A DNA stretch of 64,000 nucleotides from JBDRKN01 sp043813955 (GTDB lineage Bacteria > Patescibacteriota > Patescibacteriia > Patescibacteriales > Patescibacteriaceae): positions 5,192 to 69,191 of the forward strand of contig JBDRKN010000020.1 in assembly GCA_043813955.1 (NCBI GenBank), read 5' to 3'. Position numbers and translations under genes: made by a program. Every line of letters begins with the position of its first letter. Position 1 is the first letter of the stretch. The notes below the pieces were generated by a model. It worked only from the letters and a program-made list of their open reading frames with translations. It was not told the origin of the DNA and made no database searches. Below are positions 14,549-22,165 of this stretch, in pieces.

Positions 14549-15493
14549 TTATTCTTTTAATGGATGAAATTTTTTCTGTATTTTTTGCGCGTAAAGATCA
14601 GAGGCGTGAACATAACGGGTGGTAGTATCAAGAGATTCATGGCCTAATAAAATTTGAATTGCTACAGGATTGGCCCCAGCTTCAGCTAAATAAGTAGCAA
14701 AACCATGCCGTAAAGAGTGGGCTGAAGTCGGAACATTAATACCCAAAATTTCTCTATATTTTTTTATTTTAAATTGTAGATAATTAGTTGATATTTTTTT
14801 GTCTTTTATAGGACCAGAATTAAGACCTCGGTAGGGGATAAAGGCAAACACAGAATCATCGCGTCTTATATTTAAATAAGCTCTTAAATGTTTAAAAGCT
14901 CTCGGGGTTAAATAAACAAATCTTTCTTTTTTGCCTTTTCCTAAAACAAAAATGCGTCCATTTTTATCTATCTGGCTTATTTTTAAATTAATTAATTCAG
15001 AGATTCTCATGCCAGTTGAAAACAAAACTTCAAGCATAGCCCTATTGCGCAAGGCTATTCTTTGGTCAGTTTCTAATTCAGAAGGACACTCAATTAACTT
15101 AACAATTTCCTCTAATTCTGCAACCTGCGGTTTCTTTTTTACAGTTTTTATCATCTTAATAACTTCAGGGGAAAGAGGGGAGTCATAGTCCATTTCAATT
15201 AAATATTTAAAATAACTTCTTAAAACTGACAGCATCCTATTAACAGAGTAGGCGTCTAATTGTTTTTTGCCTAATTCACGATTAGCTGTTTTTCTATGGC
15301 CAGAAATCAACCAGGCTTTATAATTTAAAATATCTTTTTTAGTCAGCTTGCTAAAGATAATTTTATTTTTTATTAAAAAATCAGAAAAAACCCTTAAATC
15401 ACGTTTGTAATTATAAATAGTTGCTGGTGAATAATTATTTACCTTAAGATTTAATAAAAAATCTTCTAATAAAGGCAATGGGTGATTAGCCAT
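14549..15493 (-). CDS. Xer-type tyrosine recombinase
   Basis: 314 residues. N-terminal SAM-like core-binding domain (1-95: NNYSPATIYNYKRDLRVFSDF) and C-terminal catalytic domain. Catalytic residues are all in place: Arg in STGMRISELINL, Lys in FVLGKGKKERF, HSLRHGFATYLAEAG (His-x-x-Arg), LLGHESLDTTTRYVH (His and the nucleophile Tyr). Length and order fit XerC/XerD, the enzymes that resolve chromosome dimers at dif. It stands alone without neighbouring phage or integron genes, and so looks like the housekeeping enzyme and not an island integrase. Which Xer type cannot be decided by eye. Confidence 0.88.
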   Translation of the reverse strand: MANHPLPLLEDFLLNLKVNNYSPATIYNYKRDLRVFSDFLIKNKIIFSKLTKKDILNYKAWLISGHRKTANRELGKKQLDAYSVNRMLSVLRSYFKYLIEMDYDSPLSPEVIKMIKTVKKKPQVAELEEIVKLIECPSELETDQRIALRNRAMLEVLFSTGMRISELINLKISQIDKNGRIFVLGKGKKERFVYLTPRAFKHLRAYLNIRRDDSVFAFIPYRGLNSGPIKDKKISTNYLQFKIKKYREILGINVPTSAHSLRHGFATYLAEAGANPVAIQILLGHESLDTTTRYVHASDLYAQKIQKKFHPLKE

Positions 15494-15700
15494 AAATTTA
15501 TGCTTTAATGAATAATTAAACAGAGTGCTGCTTTTTTTACTTTAAATTAGCCATTTAAATTACTGCGTATAATATCCCTTATACTCAATTATAGCATAAA
15601 ATTAAATCTGATGCAAATAATATTACACCTACATTAAAATTTTTCCTCCTATAGGTATGTTGTATCATGAATCATAAAAAATTTTAAACATAGTCAACGC
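15494..15700. other. AT-rich spacer upstream of xer
   Basis: About 200 nt with no gene. On the minus strand two TATAAT-like boxes (around 15592-15597 and 15571-15576) may serve the xer gene. Nothing else recognised. Confidence 0.4.
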
Positions 15701-15764
15701 AGGAATTAAAATTAAAAACAAAAGACGATGTAAGTATCGTCTTTTAAAATAAATTTTAATTCCT
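15701..15764. terminator. Long inverted repeat, bidirectional terminator
   Basis: Two nested stems: outer AGGAATTAAAATT (15701-15713) with AATTTTAATTCCT (15752-15764), inner AAAAGACGAT (15720-15729) with ATCGTCTTTT (15736-15745), separated by short A/T internal loops. The right end overlaps the stop codon of the small membrane peptide gene. A T-run exists on both strands. Confidence 0.7.
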
Positions 15765-15909
15765 ATGAGATGGTTAGGCCAATAAAATGAATCTCATCAT
15801 TAAATAACAGAATAATTTTTAGCGCCAATAAAAAAAATCCAATCGCTGTGATAATAAAAACGATTACTGCTAAAAAAAATACTATTTTGAAAATTGTTTC
15901 CTGCCACAT
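15763..15909 (-). CDS. Small membrane peptide, 48 residues
   Basis: Too short for most gene callers but well supported: ribosome-binding site GAGAGGAG (15913-15920 on the minus strand, spacing 3) and a clean frame to TAG at 15763. The peptide is MWQETIFKIVFFLAVIVF followed by further hydrophobic residues and a second hydrophobic stretch FFLLALKIILLF, so it is one long or two short membrane segments, with a polar end NDEIHFIGLTIS. It lies 71 nt after the RelE-like toxin gene on the same strand and may be part of that operon. A type I-like toxin or a membrane cofactor are both possible; unknown. Confidence 0.6.
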   Translation of the reverse strand: MWQETIFKIVFFLAVIVFIITAIGFFLLALKIILLFNDEIHFIGLTIS

Positions 15910-15980
15910 ACTCCTCTCTTATATTTTTAAATTTAAACTTTAATATTTTTATTATCCCCTCTCCCCTCTTTAAATATTAT

Positions 15981-16268
15981 TTATAAAATATCAAATTTTA
16001 TTTTTTCTTTATATACCCTTTTATTTTTGAGCCGCAATGCGTAAAAATGAATTTCTCCCTTTTCTATATTGTAAAAAATTCTATACTTATCCCCTGCTAC
16101 ATGTTTGCGCCTGCATCCAAGTTGTTCTATGAATTCTGATTTTATATATGGGTTTTCCAAAATAATATCTATAGCTTTTTTTATTATGGATTTTAATTTG
16201 ATATTATTTATAGCTAAACTCTCAAGATTGTCCTTAAATTCCAAGGTATATCTATCTTTATAATCCAT
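15981..16268 (-). CDS. RelE/ParE-superfamily toxin
   Basis: 95 residues with the RelE fold pattern: two N-terminal helices, then the beta-sheet core ENPYIKSEFIEQLGCRRKHV, GDKYRIFYNIEKGEIHFYAL and LKNKRVYKEK. The Arg/Lys/Tyr residues of the sheet are those used by RelE-type ribonucleases, though I cannot assign the exact catalytic set. A 58-residue antitoxin-like gene lies 7 nt upstream. RelE toxins cleave mRNA at the ribosome; ParE relatives hit gyrase instead, and this protein could be either. Confidence 0.78.
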   Translation of the reverse strand: MDYKDRYTLEFKDNLESLAINNIKLKSIIKKAIDIILENPYIKSEFIEQLGCRRKHVAGDKYRIFYNIEKGEIHFYALRLKNKRVYKEKIKFDIL

Positions 16269-16275
16269 ATAATGT

Positions 16276-16452
16276 TTAATTGAAAAGATCCTCTCTTGAA
16301 AATAAATTCCCTTCTAAAGCTTGTCTTTTGCCTCTCTCAATAGATTCAATATCTGATTCATCAAAAAATTCTTCTTCTATAAAATTCAAATTTTTAGTAA
16401 AACCAGAAATTAAAGTTGTGATAAAAATTGGTTGCGCTGTTTGTGCAGACAT
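16276..16452 (-). CDS. Probable antitoxin, 58 residues
   Basis: ATG 16452 opens 58 codons ending at 16276, 7 nt before the toxin. The peptide starts MSAQTAQPIFITTLISGF, is very acidic in the middle (FIEEEFFDESDIESIE) and ends RGKRQALEGNLFSREDLF, which resembles the C-terminal toxin-binding tail of RelB/Phd-like antitoxins. No DNA-binding domain is evident. Position and acidity are the main evidence. Confidence 0.55.
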   Translation of the reverse strand: MSAQTAQPIFITTLISGFTKNLNFIEEEFFDESDIESIERGKRQALEGNLFSREDLFN

Positions 16453-16464
16453 ATAAAATAATGA

Positions 16465-16704
16465 TTATTTTAATTTTTTTATAAGATTATTTAAAACTTT
16501 TGCGAAATCTTTAGTATGCTCAACTGACATTATTACTCTGCTTGCAACTTTGGCATCAGTTGGAGATACGGTAATAAAATCAAAAAATATTTCATTTTTA
16601 GAAACAGAAATATTAACTAAATTGGAATAAACTGAAGATAACTCTTTTGGTAAATTTATATTTATTTTGTTATCATTTTTATTATTAGTTTTTAAACTAG
16701 GCAT
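16465..16704 (-). CDS. DUF3467 protein
   Basis: 79 residues. The sequence (ININLPKELSSVYSNLVNIS, then EIFFDFITVSP, ASRVIMSVEHTKDFAKVLN) matches DUF3467, a family of small beta-rich proteins of unknown function in many bacteria. Here it is the first gene of an operon with a putative antitoxin (12 nt downstream), a RelE-like toxin and a membrane peptide. Its promoter is consensus-like and flanked by an inverted repeat. DUF3467 may be the regulator of the unit, but this is inference from order only. Confidence 0.8.
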   Translation of the reverse strand: MPSLKTNNKNDNKININLPKELSSVYSNLVNISVSKNEIFFDFITVSPTDAKVASRVIMSVEHTKDFAKVLNNLIKKLK

Positions 16705-16734
16705 AATTATAAAATTAATTTTGAGAATAAGATA

Positions 16735-16774
16735 TTTATATCAAATTAGCACAACAATGTCAACATAATGCTAA
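16735..16774 (-). promoter_or_regulatory. Promoter with flanking inverted repeat (DUF3467-TA operon)
   Basis: Minus strand: -35 TTGACA (16763-16758), 17-nt spacer, -10 TATAAA (16740-16735). The -35 box is bracketed by TTAGCA (16746-16751) and TGCTAA (16769-16774), a 6-bp inverted repeat with a 17-nt centre that could be an operator for autoregulation. Confidence 0.6.
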
Positions 16775-16810
16775 TTTTATTATAACATAAATTTTCTATT
16801 TTTATAAATA

Positions 16811-17623
16811 TTATTTATAAAAAACTTTATCACCATACCTTAAGTCTATATACAGCTTGTTGTAGAATGCTGAATCCATAATCTCTTTCTTTACTGCGAC
16901 CAGCTTATTAACCTGCTTAGCTATAGCCTCCTCTGTATTAAAGTACAGCAATGGCCCCTCCTCTACCTTAAGCTTAAATGTATTGACTTCGCCGTCAATA
17001 ACATACTGCTGGATTGGCAAATCGCTAAGAGCCGCGGTTATCTGCTGATGCAGGCCATTAATAGAATCTAAATATTTGCCTTCTATAACAATGCTCCTCC
17101 CCTCCTTCTTAAGCTCATCTAAGTTGTTAATTATAATTATATCTTCAGGACAATCAAAAGATTCTAAAATAATATCGCCATTGCGGTTAATATAATAATA
17201 TGTTTCATTCTCATGCCAGACCATAGAATAGTCCTTCTCCTCTAAATTAAGCGCCAATCCTTTTGGCCATCGCTTTTTAATTCTTAGCCGATTTATTTGA
17301 AAATTTTCATGCAAACTCTCAAACAGCCAGTCTTTGTCTAAAAAAATCAAATTATCCTGCGGAAAAACATACCATTTTTTTTGATCAAGATGCTCCCAGA
17401 TAAAACTTTCTAATTCAACCTCAGAAATATTCTTAGTATTAGAAATAACTATATGTTTAAGAGTAAAAACATCTGAAAGAGTAATCAGCCATAGCAAGCC
17501 AAGTATAAAAAAAATAAAAACCATGCGCATAAGCTTGGTTTTAATTATTTTCTTTTTTTTATCAGCGCTTGGAAGCACAACTGTAACAATTCTATTGCCT
17601 GATTTTCTGCGCCTGTTAAACAT
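16811..17623 (-). CDS. ftsQ: FtsQ/DivIB-like cell division protein
   Basis: 270 residues. Basic cytoplasmic start (MFNRRRKSGNR), one membrane segment (MRMVFIFFILGLLWLITL, about 32-50), then a POTRA-type extracytoplasmic domain: FTLKHIVISNTKNISEVELE, LIFLDKDWLFESL, INRLRIKKRWPKGLALNLEE, MVWHENETYYYINRNGDIIL. This is the FtsQ/DivIB layout; the protein links FtsA/FtsK to FtsBL-FtsWI in the divisome. It follows serS by 2 nt and ends the lysS-serS-ftsQ operon. Sequence identity to model FtsQ is low, so the name rests on architecture. Confidence 0.75.
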   Translation of the reverse strand: MFNRRRKSGNRIVTVVLPSADKKKKIIKTKLMRMVFIFFILGLLWLITLSDVFTLKHIVISNTKNISEVELESFIWEHLDQKKWYVFPQDNLIFLDKDWLFESLHENFQINRLRIKKRWPKGLALNLEEKDYSMVWHENETYYYINRNGDIILESFDCPEDIIIINNLDELKKEGRSIVIEGKYLDSINGLHQQITAALSDLPIQQYVIDGEVNTFKLKVEEGPLLYFNTEEAIAKQVNKLVAVKKEIMDSAFYNKLYIDLRYGDKVFYK

Positions 17624-17625
17624 AA

Positions 17626-18885
17626 TTATCTCTTAATCACTTTTAAGTTATTTAAATATGGCCGTAGAGCTTTTGGCACTTCTACAGATCCGTCAGCTTG
17701 CTGATAATTCTCTAATATGGCTATTATGGCTCTGGGCACAGCAATGCCAGTGCCATTTAATGTATGTACATAATCTTTGCCATCCATTGTTTTGTACTTA
17801 ATATTCAATCCTCTAGCCTGATAATCTGTGCAATTAGAGCAAGAGGTAATTTCAGCCCAGCCCCCTTCTCCTTCATCCTTGTTAGGCTTGCCTGGCAGCC
17901 AGGCTTCTAAATCAAAAGTTCTGGCAGATGGATTGCCTAAATCAGCTGTGCAATGGTCAACAACCCTGTATGGAATGCCCAAGCCTTTAAAAATCTCCTT
18001 TTGAATAGCCAGCATTTCATTATGTATTTTCTCGCTCTCGTCTGGCTTGGTATATGCAAACATTTCCACTTTAGTAAACTGATGCACCCTGAATATGCCT
18101 TTGGAATATTTGGAATAAGTTCCAGCTTCTGTTCTAAAACAATGAGATACAGCTACATATCGCTTAGGAAGCCCTTCTAAAAGCTCATCTGCATGATATG
18201 CTCCTAAAGTAATCTCAGACGTACCAATCAAGCTTAAATCACTGTCTTTTATATTATAGACCTGGGTTGATTCCCCTCTTGGGCTGTATCCAAGCTTCTC
18301 TATAATACCTGTCTTGGCTAAATCAGGAGTCATCATTGGCATATAGCTCATCTTTGTAATAATATCCAAGGCATACTGCACTAAAGCCTGCTCCATTAAG
18401 GCTAATTCATTTTTAAGAAAATAAAACTTAGCGCCAGCTACTTTAGCCCCTCTTTCCATATCAATCAAATCTAATTTGACAGCTAATTCTAAATGGTCTT
18501 TTGGCTTAAACTTAAACTTGGCTGTCTTTCCAACCTCTTCCATAACAACATTATCTTCTTCATTAGAACTTACTTTAACACTCTTATGCGCCAAATTTGG
18601 AATCATGATTAAAAGCTGGATTAGCTCATCATTAATAATAATTAAATTATTCTCAATCTGCTTAATCTGGCCACTCGCCTGCTTCATTTCCTCGATCTCT
18701 GAATCACTTGGCTTTATTTTGGATTTAATATTGCGCTTGGCCTGAAGCTGCTGCAATTGGCCCTGGATTTTTCTTTTTTCATCATCAAGCTGTAAAAGGC
18801 GGTCAATATCAACCATTACTCCCCTATTATCATTATTTTGTTTTACTAAGTGAGGATTCTCACGTATAAATTTAATGTCTAACAT
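17626..18885 (-). CDS. serS: Seryl-tRNA synthetase
   Basis: 419 residues, full class II enzyme. The N-terminal coiled-coil arm that reads the long variable arm of tRNA-Ser spans about 30-105. Motif 2 lies around RYVAVSHCFRTEAG and motif 3 around LNGTGIAVPRAIIAILENYQ. The start MLDIKFIRENP is typical. It starts 1 nt after the lysS stop, so the three genes lysS-serS-ftsQ form one transcript. Confidence 0.97.
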   Translation of the reverse strand: MLDIKFIRENPHLVKQNNDNRGVMVDIDRLLQLDDEKRKIQGQLQQLQAKRNIKSKIKPSDSEIEEMKQASGQIKQIENNLIIINDELIQLLIMIPNLAHKSVKVSSNEEDNVVMEEVGKTAKFKFKPKDHLELAVKLDLIDMERGAKVAGAKFYFLKNELALMEQALVQYALDIITKMSYMPMMTPDLAKTGIIEKLGYSPRGESTQVYNIKDSDLSLIGTSEITLGAYHADELLEGLPKRYVAVSHCFRTEAGTYSKYSKGIFRVHQFTKVEMFAYTKPDESEKIHNEMLAIQKEIFKGLGIPYRVVDHCTADLGNPSARTFDLEAWLPGKPNKDEGEGGWAEITSCSNCTDYQARGLNIKYKTMDGKDYVHTLNGTGIAVPRAIIAILENYQQADGSVEVPKALRPYLNNLKVIKR

Positions 18886-18886
18886 A

Positions 18887-21001
18887 TTATAATCCTAATT
18901 CATTAGCAATGTTTTTTAATGCATCCAGGCTAATCTGCAAGAATGTGTCCAACTCCATTCCAGCCTGTTCGCATTCATTAATTATCTCTCGATTGCAATT
19001 AACAGCAAAAGCAAGAGTCTTTAATTTCTTTTTCAATGAGTTTAACTCCACATTAGCCAGCTTTTTATCAGGCCTGACCAAGGTAGTCGCTATAATCAAG
19101 CCAGTCAAGGTTTCAGCTGCTGCTAATAAATGCTCTAGCTTACCTGCGCGCTTCTTGTCAGCATATACGCTTATCTGCGGATGCCCATAGCAATGGGAAA
19201 TCACAGAATTTATTAAAAACTGGCTAGTGCCTGCCTGTTTTAATAGCTCAACAGCCTTAACACAATGCTGAGAAGGATCATCCTTTGTTAATTCCCAGTC
19301 AATATCATGTAATAATCCAACAATGCCCCATATCTCAGAATCTTCATTTAAATGCTCAGCTAAAGCCCGCATAATTACTTCAGTTTCCCTGCAGTGTAAT
19401 AATGTATTCTTGTTATGTATATACTTATGTAATAATTCATTAGCCTGCTTGTAATCCATACCCAATTCTGGAGAGCTAAATTCTTCTTCTGCTTTTACAT
19501 CAAGTTTAATTTCTGGCTCATATACTGGCTCAGGTTTTTCTAATTTAGGCTTCATTAATGGAAAAATCTGGCATTCTCTTGATGTTTTATTCATTAAAAA
19601 GCTAAATGCTCTCTCTGACATGCCAAAACCGCAGGTTGGAGGCATTCCATATTCTAAAGCTTCAACAAATTCATCATCTTTGCGCTGCGCCTCTTCATCC
19701 CCTGCTTCACGCAATTTTTGCTGTTCTTCAAATCGTTTAATCTGATCTAATGGATCATTAAGCTCGCTGTATCCATTTCCTAATTCAGAGCCGGCAATAA
19801 TTACTTGAAATCGCTGGGCAAGATCTGGATTTTTTTGATCACGCTTGGCTAATGGCGAAACAGCAATTGGCACGCCGACTAAAAATCCAGGGCCAGCAAG
19901 CTTTTTGCGGCAATGCTTCCATAAACTATCAATAGCGCGTGTAATATTAAAACCATTAATATCATATTCTATTCCAAGCTCTTTTAATTTAGCTTCCATT
20001 TCTTCTAAACTAGCTGATAGAATATCAATTCCTATATGCTCTTGAACTATTTCTCTGTAATCATATCTTTCCCATGATTTATCTAAATCAACTTCAAATT
20101 CATTAATAGTGAATTTAAGAGTTTTAAAAGTTTGTTCAGCTATGTATTTAAACATCTCCTCTACTAATTTCATTCCCTTTTCATAATCAGCATAAGCCCA
20201 ATAAAATTCCATCTGAGTATAATCCTGCAAATGTTCAGAATCCATGCCCTCATTTCTAAACTGCCTTCCTATTTCAAAGGTTTTTTCAAACCCGGCTACC
20301 ATGAGTTTTTTCTGCCATAATTCACCCATTGAAATGCGCAGATATACATCTAAATCCAAAGCATTGTAATGTGTTACAAAGGGCCTGGCATCAGCTCCGC
20401 CTGGCGTATTTTCCAAAATCGGAGTCTCAACTTCCACAAAACCCTTGTTTTTCAAAAATTCTCTAACAGAATTCCAAAACTTATCCTTTTTTAAAATCAT
20501 GTCCTTGACTTCAGGATTCATTAAAATATCCAGATATCTTTTTCTTAATCTCTCCTCCTCGTTTTTTAATCCATACCATTGGTCAGGCAAGGGCCGCAAG
20601 GCCTTTGATATCAAGCGCCAGGACTTAACCAGCAAACTCTGTTCTCCAGCCTTGGTAACAAAACAAACGCCATTAACTTCTACAAAATCGCTAACGTCAA
20701 GAAATTTAATTAAATTATTATAGTTCTCCCCTATTTCATTCTTTGAAAAAACAAGCTGAATCTTTCCAGAATAATCTTCTAAATCAGCAAAAGAAATATT
20801 TCCATGAGAGCGCAAGCTGCGCAGCCTGCCTGCTAAAACAATATTTTCTTCCTTTTTCTTTAAATCATCAAAGCTAGACAGCACATTGCCTGCTTCATAT
20901 GAGCGATTAACAACAGCCGGGTATGGATTAATACCCTGCTCTTTAATCTGCTCTAGTTTTTTAATGCGATCAGCTCGTTCGCTTTGTTTTTCCTCTATCA
21001 T
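18887..21001 (-). CDS. lysS: Lysyl-tRNA synthetase with C-terminal HD domain
   Basis: 704 residues, about 200 more than a normal bacterial class II LysRS. Residues 1-140 are the OB anticodon-binding domain; 150-500 the catalytic domain with ADARPFVTHYNALDLDVYLR, FEIGRQFRNEGMDSEH (motif 2) and a C-terminal motif 3 GFGMSERAFSFL. After a linker rich in Glu/Pro (about 475-513) comes an HD-type phosphohydrolase domain: LHCRETEVIMRALAEHL, GIVGLLHDIDWE (His-Asp at 565-566), SQHCVKAVELL, SVISHCYGHP. The HD metal residues look complete, so it may hydrolyse a nucleotide or phosphoester. No stop separates the parts. Confidence 0.94.
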   Translation of the reverse strand: MIEEKQSERADRIKKLEQIKEQGINPYPAVVNRSYEAGNVLSSFDDLKKKEENIVLAGRLRSLRSHGNISFADLEDYSGKIQLVFSKNEIGENYNNLIKFLDVSDFVEVNGVCFVTKAGEQSLLVKSWRLISKALRPLPDQWYGLKNEEERLRKRYLDILMNPEVKDMILKKDKFWNSVREFLKNKGFVEVETPILENTPGGADARPFVTHYNALDLDVYLRISMGELWQKKLMVAGFEKTFEIGRQFRNEGMDSEHLQDYTQMEFYWAYADYEKGMKLVEEMFKYIAEQTFKTLKFTINEFEVDLDKSWERYDYREIVQEHIGIDILSASLEEMEAKLKELGIEYDINGFNITRAIDSLWKHCRKKLAGPGFLVGVPIAVSPLAKRDQKNPDLAQRFQVIIAGSELGNGYSELNDPLDQIKRFEEQQKLREAGDEEAQRKDDEFVEALEYGMPPTCGFGMSERAFSFLMNKTSRECQIFPLMKPKLEKPEPVYEPEIKLDVKAEEEFSSPELGMDYKQANELLHKYIHNKNTLLHCRETEVIMRALAEHLNEDSEIWGIVGLLHDIDWELTKDDPSQHCVKAVELLKQAGTSQFLINSVISHCYGHPQISVYADKKRAGKLEHLLAAAETLTGLIIATTLVRPDKKLANVELNSLKKKLKTLAFAVNCNREIINECEQAGMELDTFLQISLDALKNIANELGL

Positions 21002-21080
21002 ACAAACTCAAAATATCCAGTAAATTACCGGAAGAATAAATAGTTATAGTTATATTTTAAGATATTTTAAGTTAAAAGTC

Positions 21081-21110
21081 AAAAAAACGCGCATTATATA
21101 ATAATGCGCG
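21081..21110 (-). terminator. Intrinsic terminator after the response-regulator gene
   Basis: CGCGCATTAT (21088-21097) pairs perfectly with ATAATGCGCG (21101-21110); read on the minus strand it is followed by seven T. Confidence 0.85.
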
Positions 21111-21173
21111 CTGCAAATAATTTTAATTTAAAAAAATATTTACATTTACTATATTCACAAGATGTTAGGTATT

Positions 21174-21623
21174 TTATGAAGATAATACCAGATCCTGTAA
21201 ATGATAAATATACTTGCAGAAACAGCTATACTCAACAGCATTCTTGACTTTAGCTAATAATACCTTTTCTACTACTGGTTTTAGCATAAAATCATATGCT
21301 CCAGCTTCTATGGCTTGTTCCTGATATGCTCTTTCTAAAAACATCATAGACATTAAAATAACTGGGATGTTCTTTGTTTGAGGATTTTCCTTAATGCGTT
21401 TGCAGGCTTCATAACCATTTATTATTTTTGGCATCATTAAATCCAAAACTATGGCATCTGCTGAGCTATCGCTCTCTAATTTTTCAATCAACTCTTGCCC
21501 GTTATAAAGCGCGATTGTATTATACCCGGCATCCTTTAAATATCTGCGAATCAACTGGGCTGTGATTTTATTATCCTCAACAACCAAAATATGAGAACGA
21601 TACTCCTCAATTAATTTTTCCAT
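21174..21623 (-). CDS. Response regulator receiver protein
   Basis: 149 residues, single CheY-like receiver domain: ILVVEDNKITAQLIRRYL (acidic pocket), the phospho-acceptor Asp in AIVLDLMMPK near residue 61, VILMSMM (switch Ser/Thr) near 90 and the conserved Lys in FMLKPV. There is no output domain, so it acts through protein contacts. No histidine kinase is adjacent. It has its own terminator downstream; greA is the next gene upstream on the same strand, 35 nt away. Confidence 0.9.
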   Translation of the reverse strand: MEKLIEEYRSHILVVEDNKITAQLIRRYLKDAGYNTIALYNGQELIEKLESDSSADAIVLDLMMPKIINGYEACKRIKENPQTKNIPVILMSMMFLERAYQEQAIEAGAYDFMLKPVVEKVLLAKVKNAVEYSCFCKYIYHLQDLVLSS

Positions 21624-21658
21624 AATAAATTCCTTTGTAAAAGTGCAACAATATTTAT

Positions 21659-22114
21659 TTATTCAACTTTTAAAATCTTGTATTCTACTTCACCTTTAGG
21701 AGTCTGAACCATAATCTTATCTCCTTTTTTCTTTTCTAACAAAGCTATTCCCAGAGGCGATTCATTAGAAATTTTCCCTCCTAATGGATCGGCTTCATTA
21801 AAGCTTACAATAGTAAATTCTTTTTTTTGTCCATTAGCCGAAGATGTTACCCTAGAACCCATTCCAATATTCCCATTATTACCGCTTGGCACTACCTGAA
21901 CGTTTTTCAGCAAGTTGGTAATTTCAATAATCTTTCCTTCATTAAAAGCCTGCGCTTCTTTAGCATCAGCATATTCAGCATTCTCGCTCAAATCTCCCAA
22001 TTCCTTAGCTGACTCAATACGATCAGCAATTTCCCTTCTCTTGGTCTTGGTTAAATATTGCAATTCACGCTCTAGCTTTTCATAACCTTCCTGGGAAATA
22101 ATTTGTTCAGACAT
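21659..22114 (-). CDS. greA: Transcription elongation factor GreA
   Basis: 151 residues. Coiled-coil N-terminal domain (1-75) inserted in the RNA polymerase channel, with the acidic tip DLSENAEYADAKEAQ, then the FKBP-like C-terminal domain ending MVQTPKGEVEYKILKVE. GreA rescues backtracked polymerase by stimulating transcript cleavage; the tip Asp and Glu needed for this are present. Normal length and start. Confidence 0.96.
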   Translation of the reverse strand: MSEQIISQEGYEKLERELQYLTKTKRREIADRIESAKELGDLSENAEYADAKEAQAFNEGKIIEITNLLKNVQVVPSGNNGNIGMGSRVTSSANGQKKEFTIVSFNEADPLGGKISNESPLGIALLEKKKGDKIMVQTPKGEVEYKILKVE

Positions 22115-22165
22115 AATATAATTTTTAATTATAACTTAATACACACTATACAATGTTTTCCAAAA

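Noticed and set aside
14549..15493. Xer recombinase as integrase of the accessory island
   Set aside because: It lies 35 kb away among core genes, has housekeeping XerC/D length, and is not next to a tRNA or repeat.
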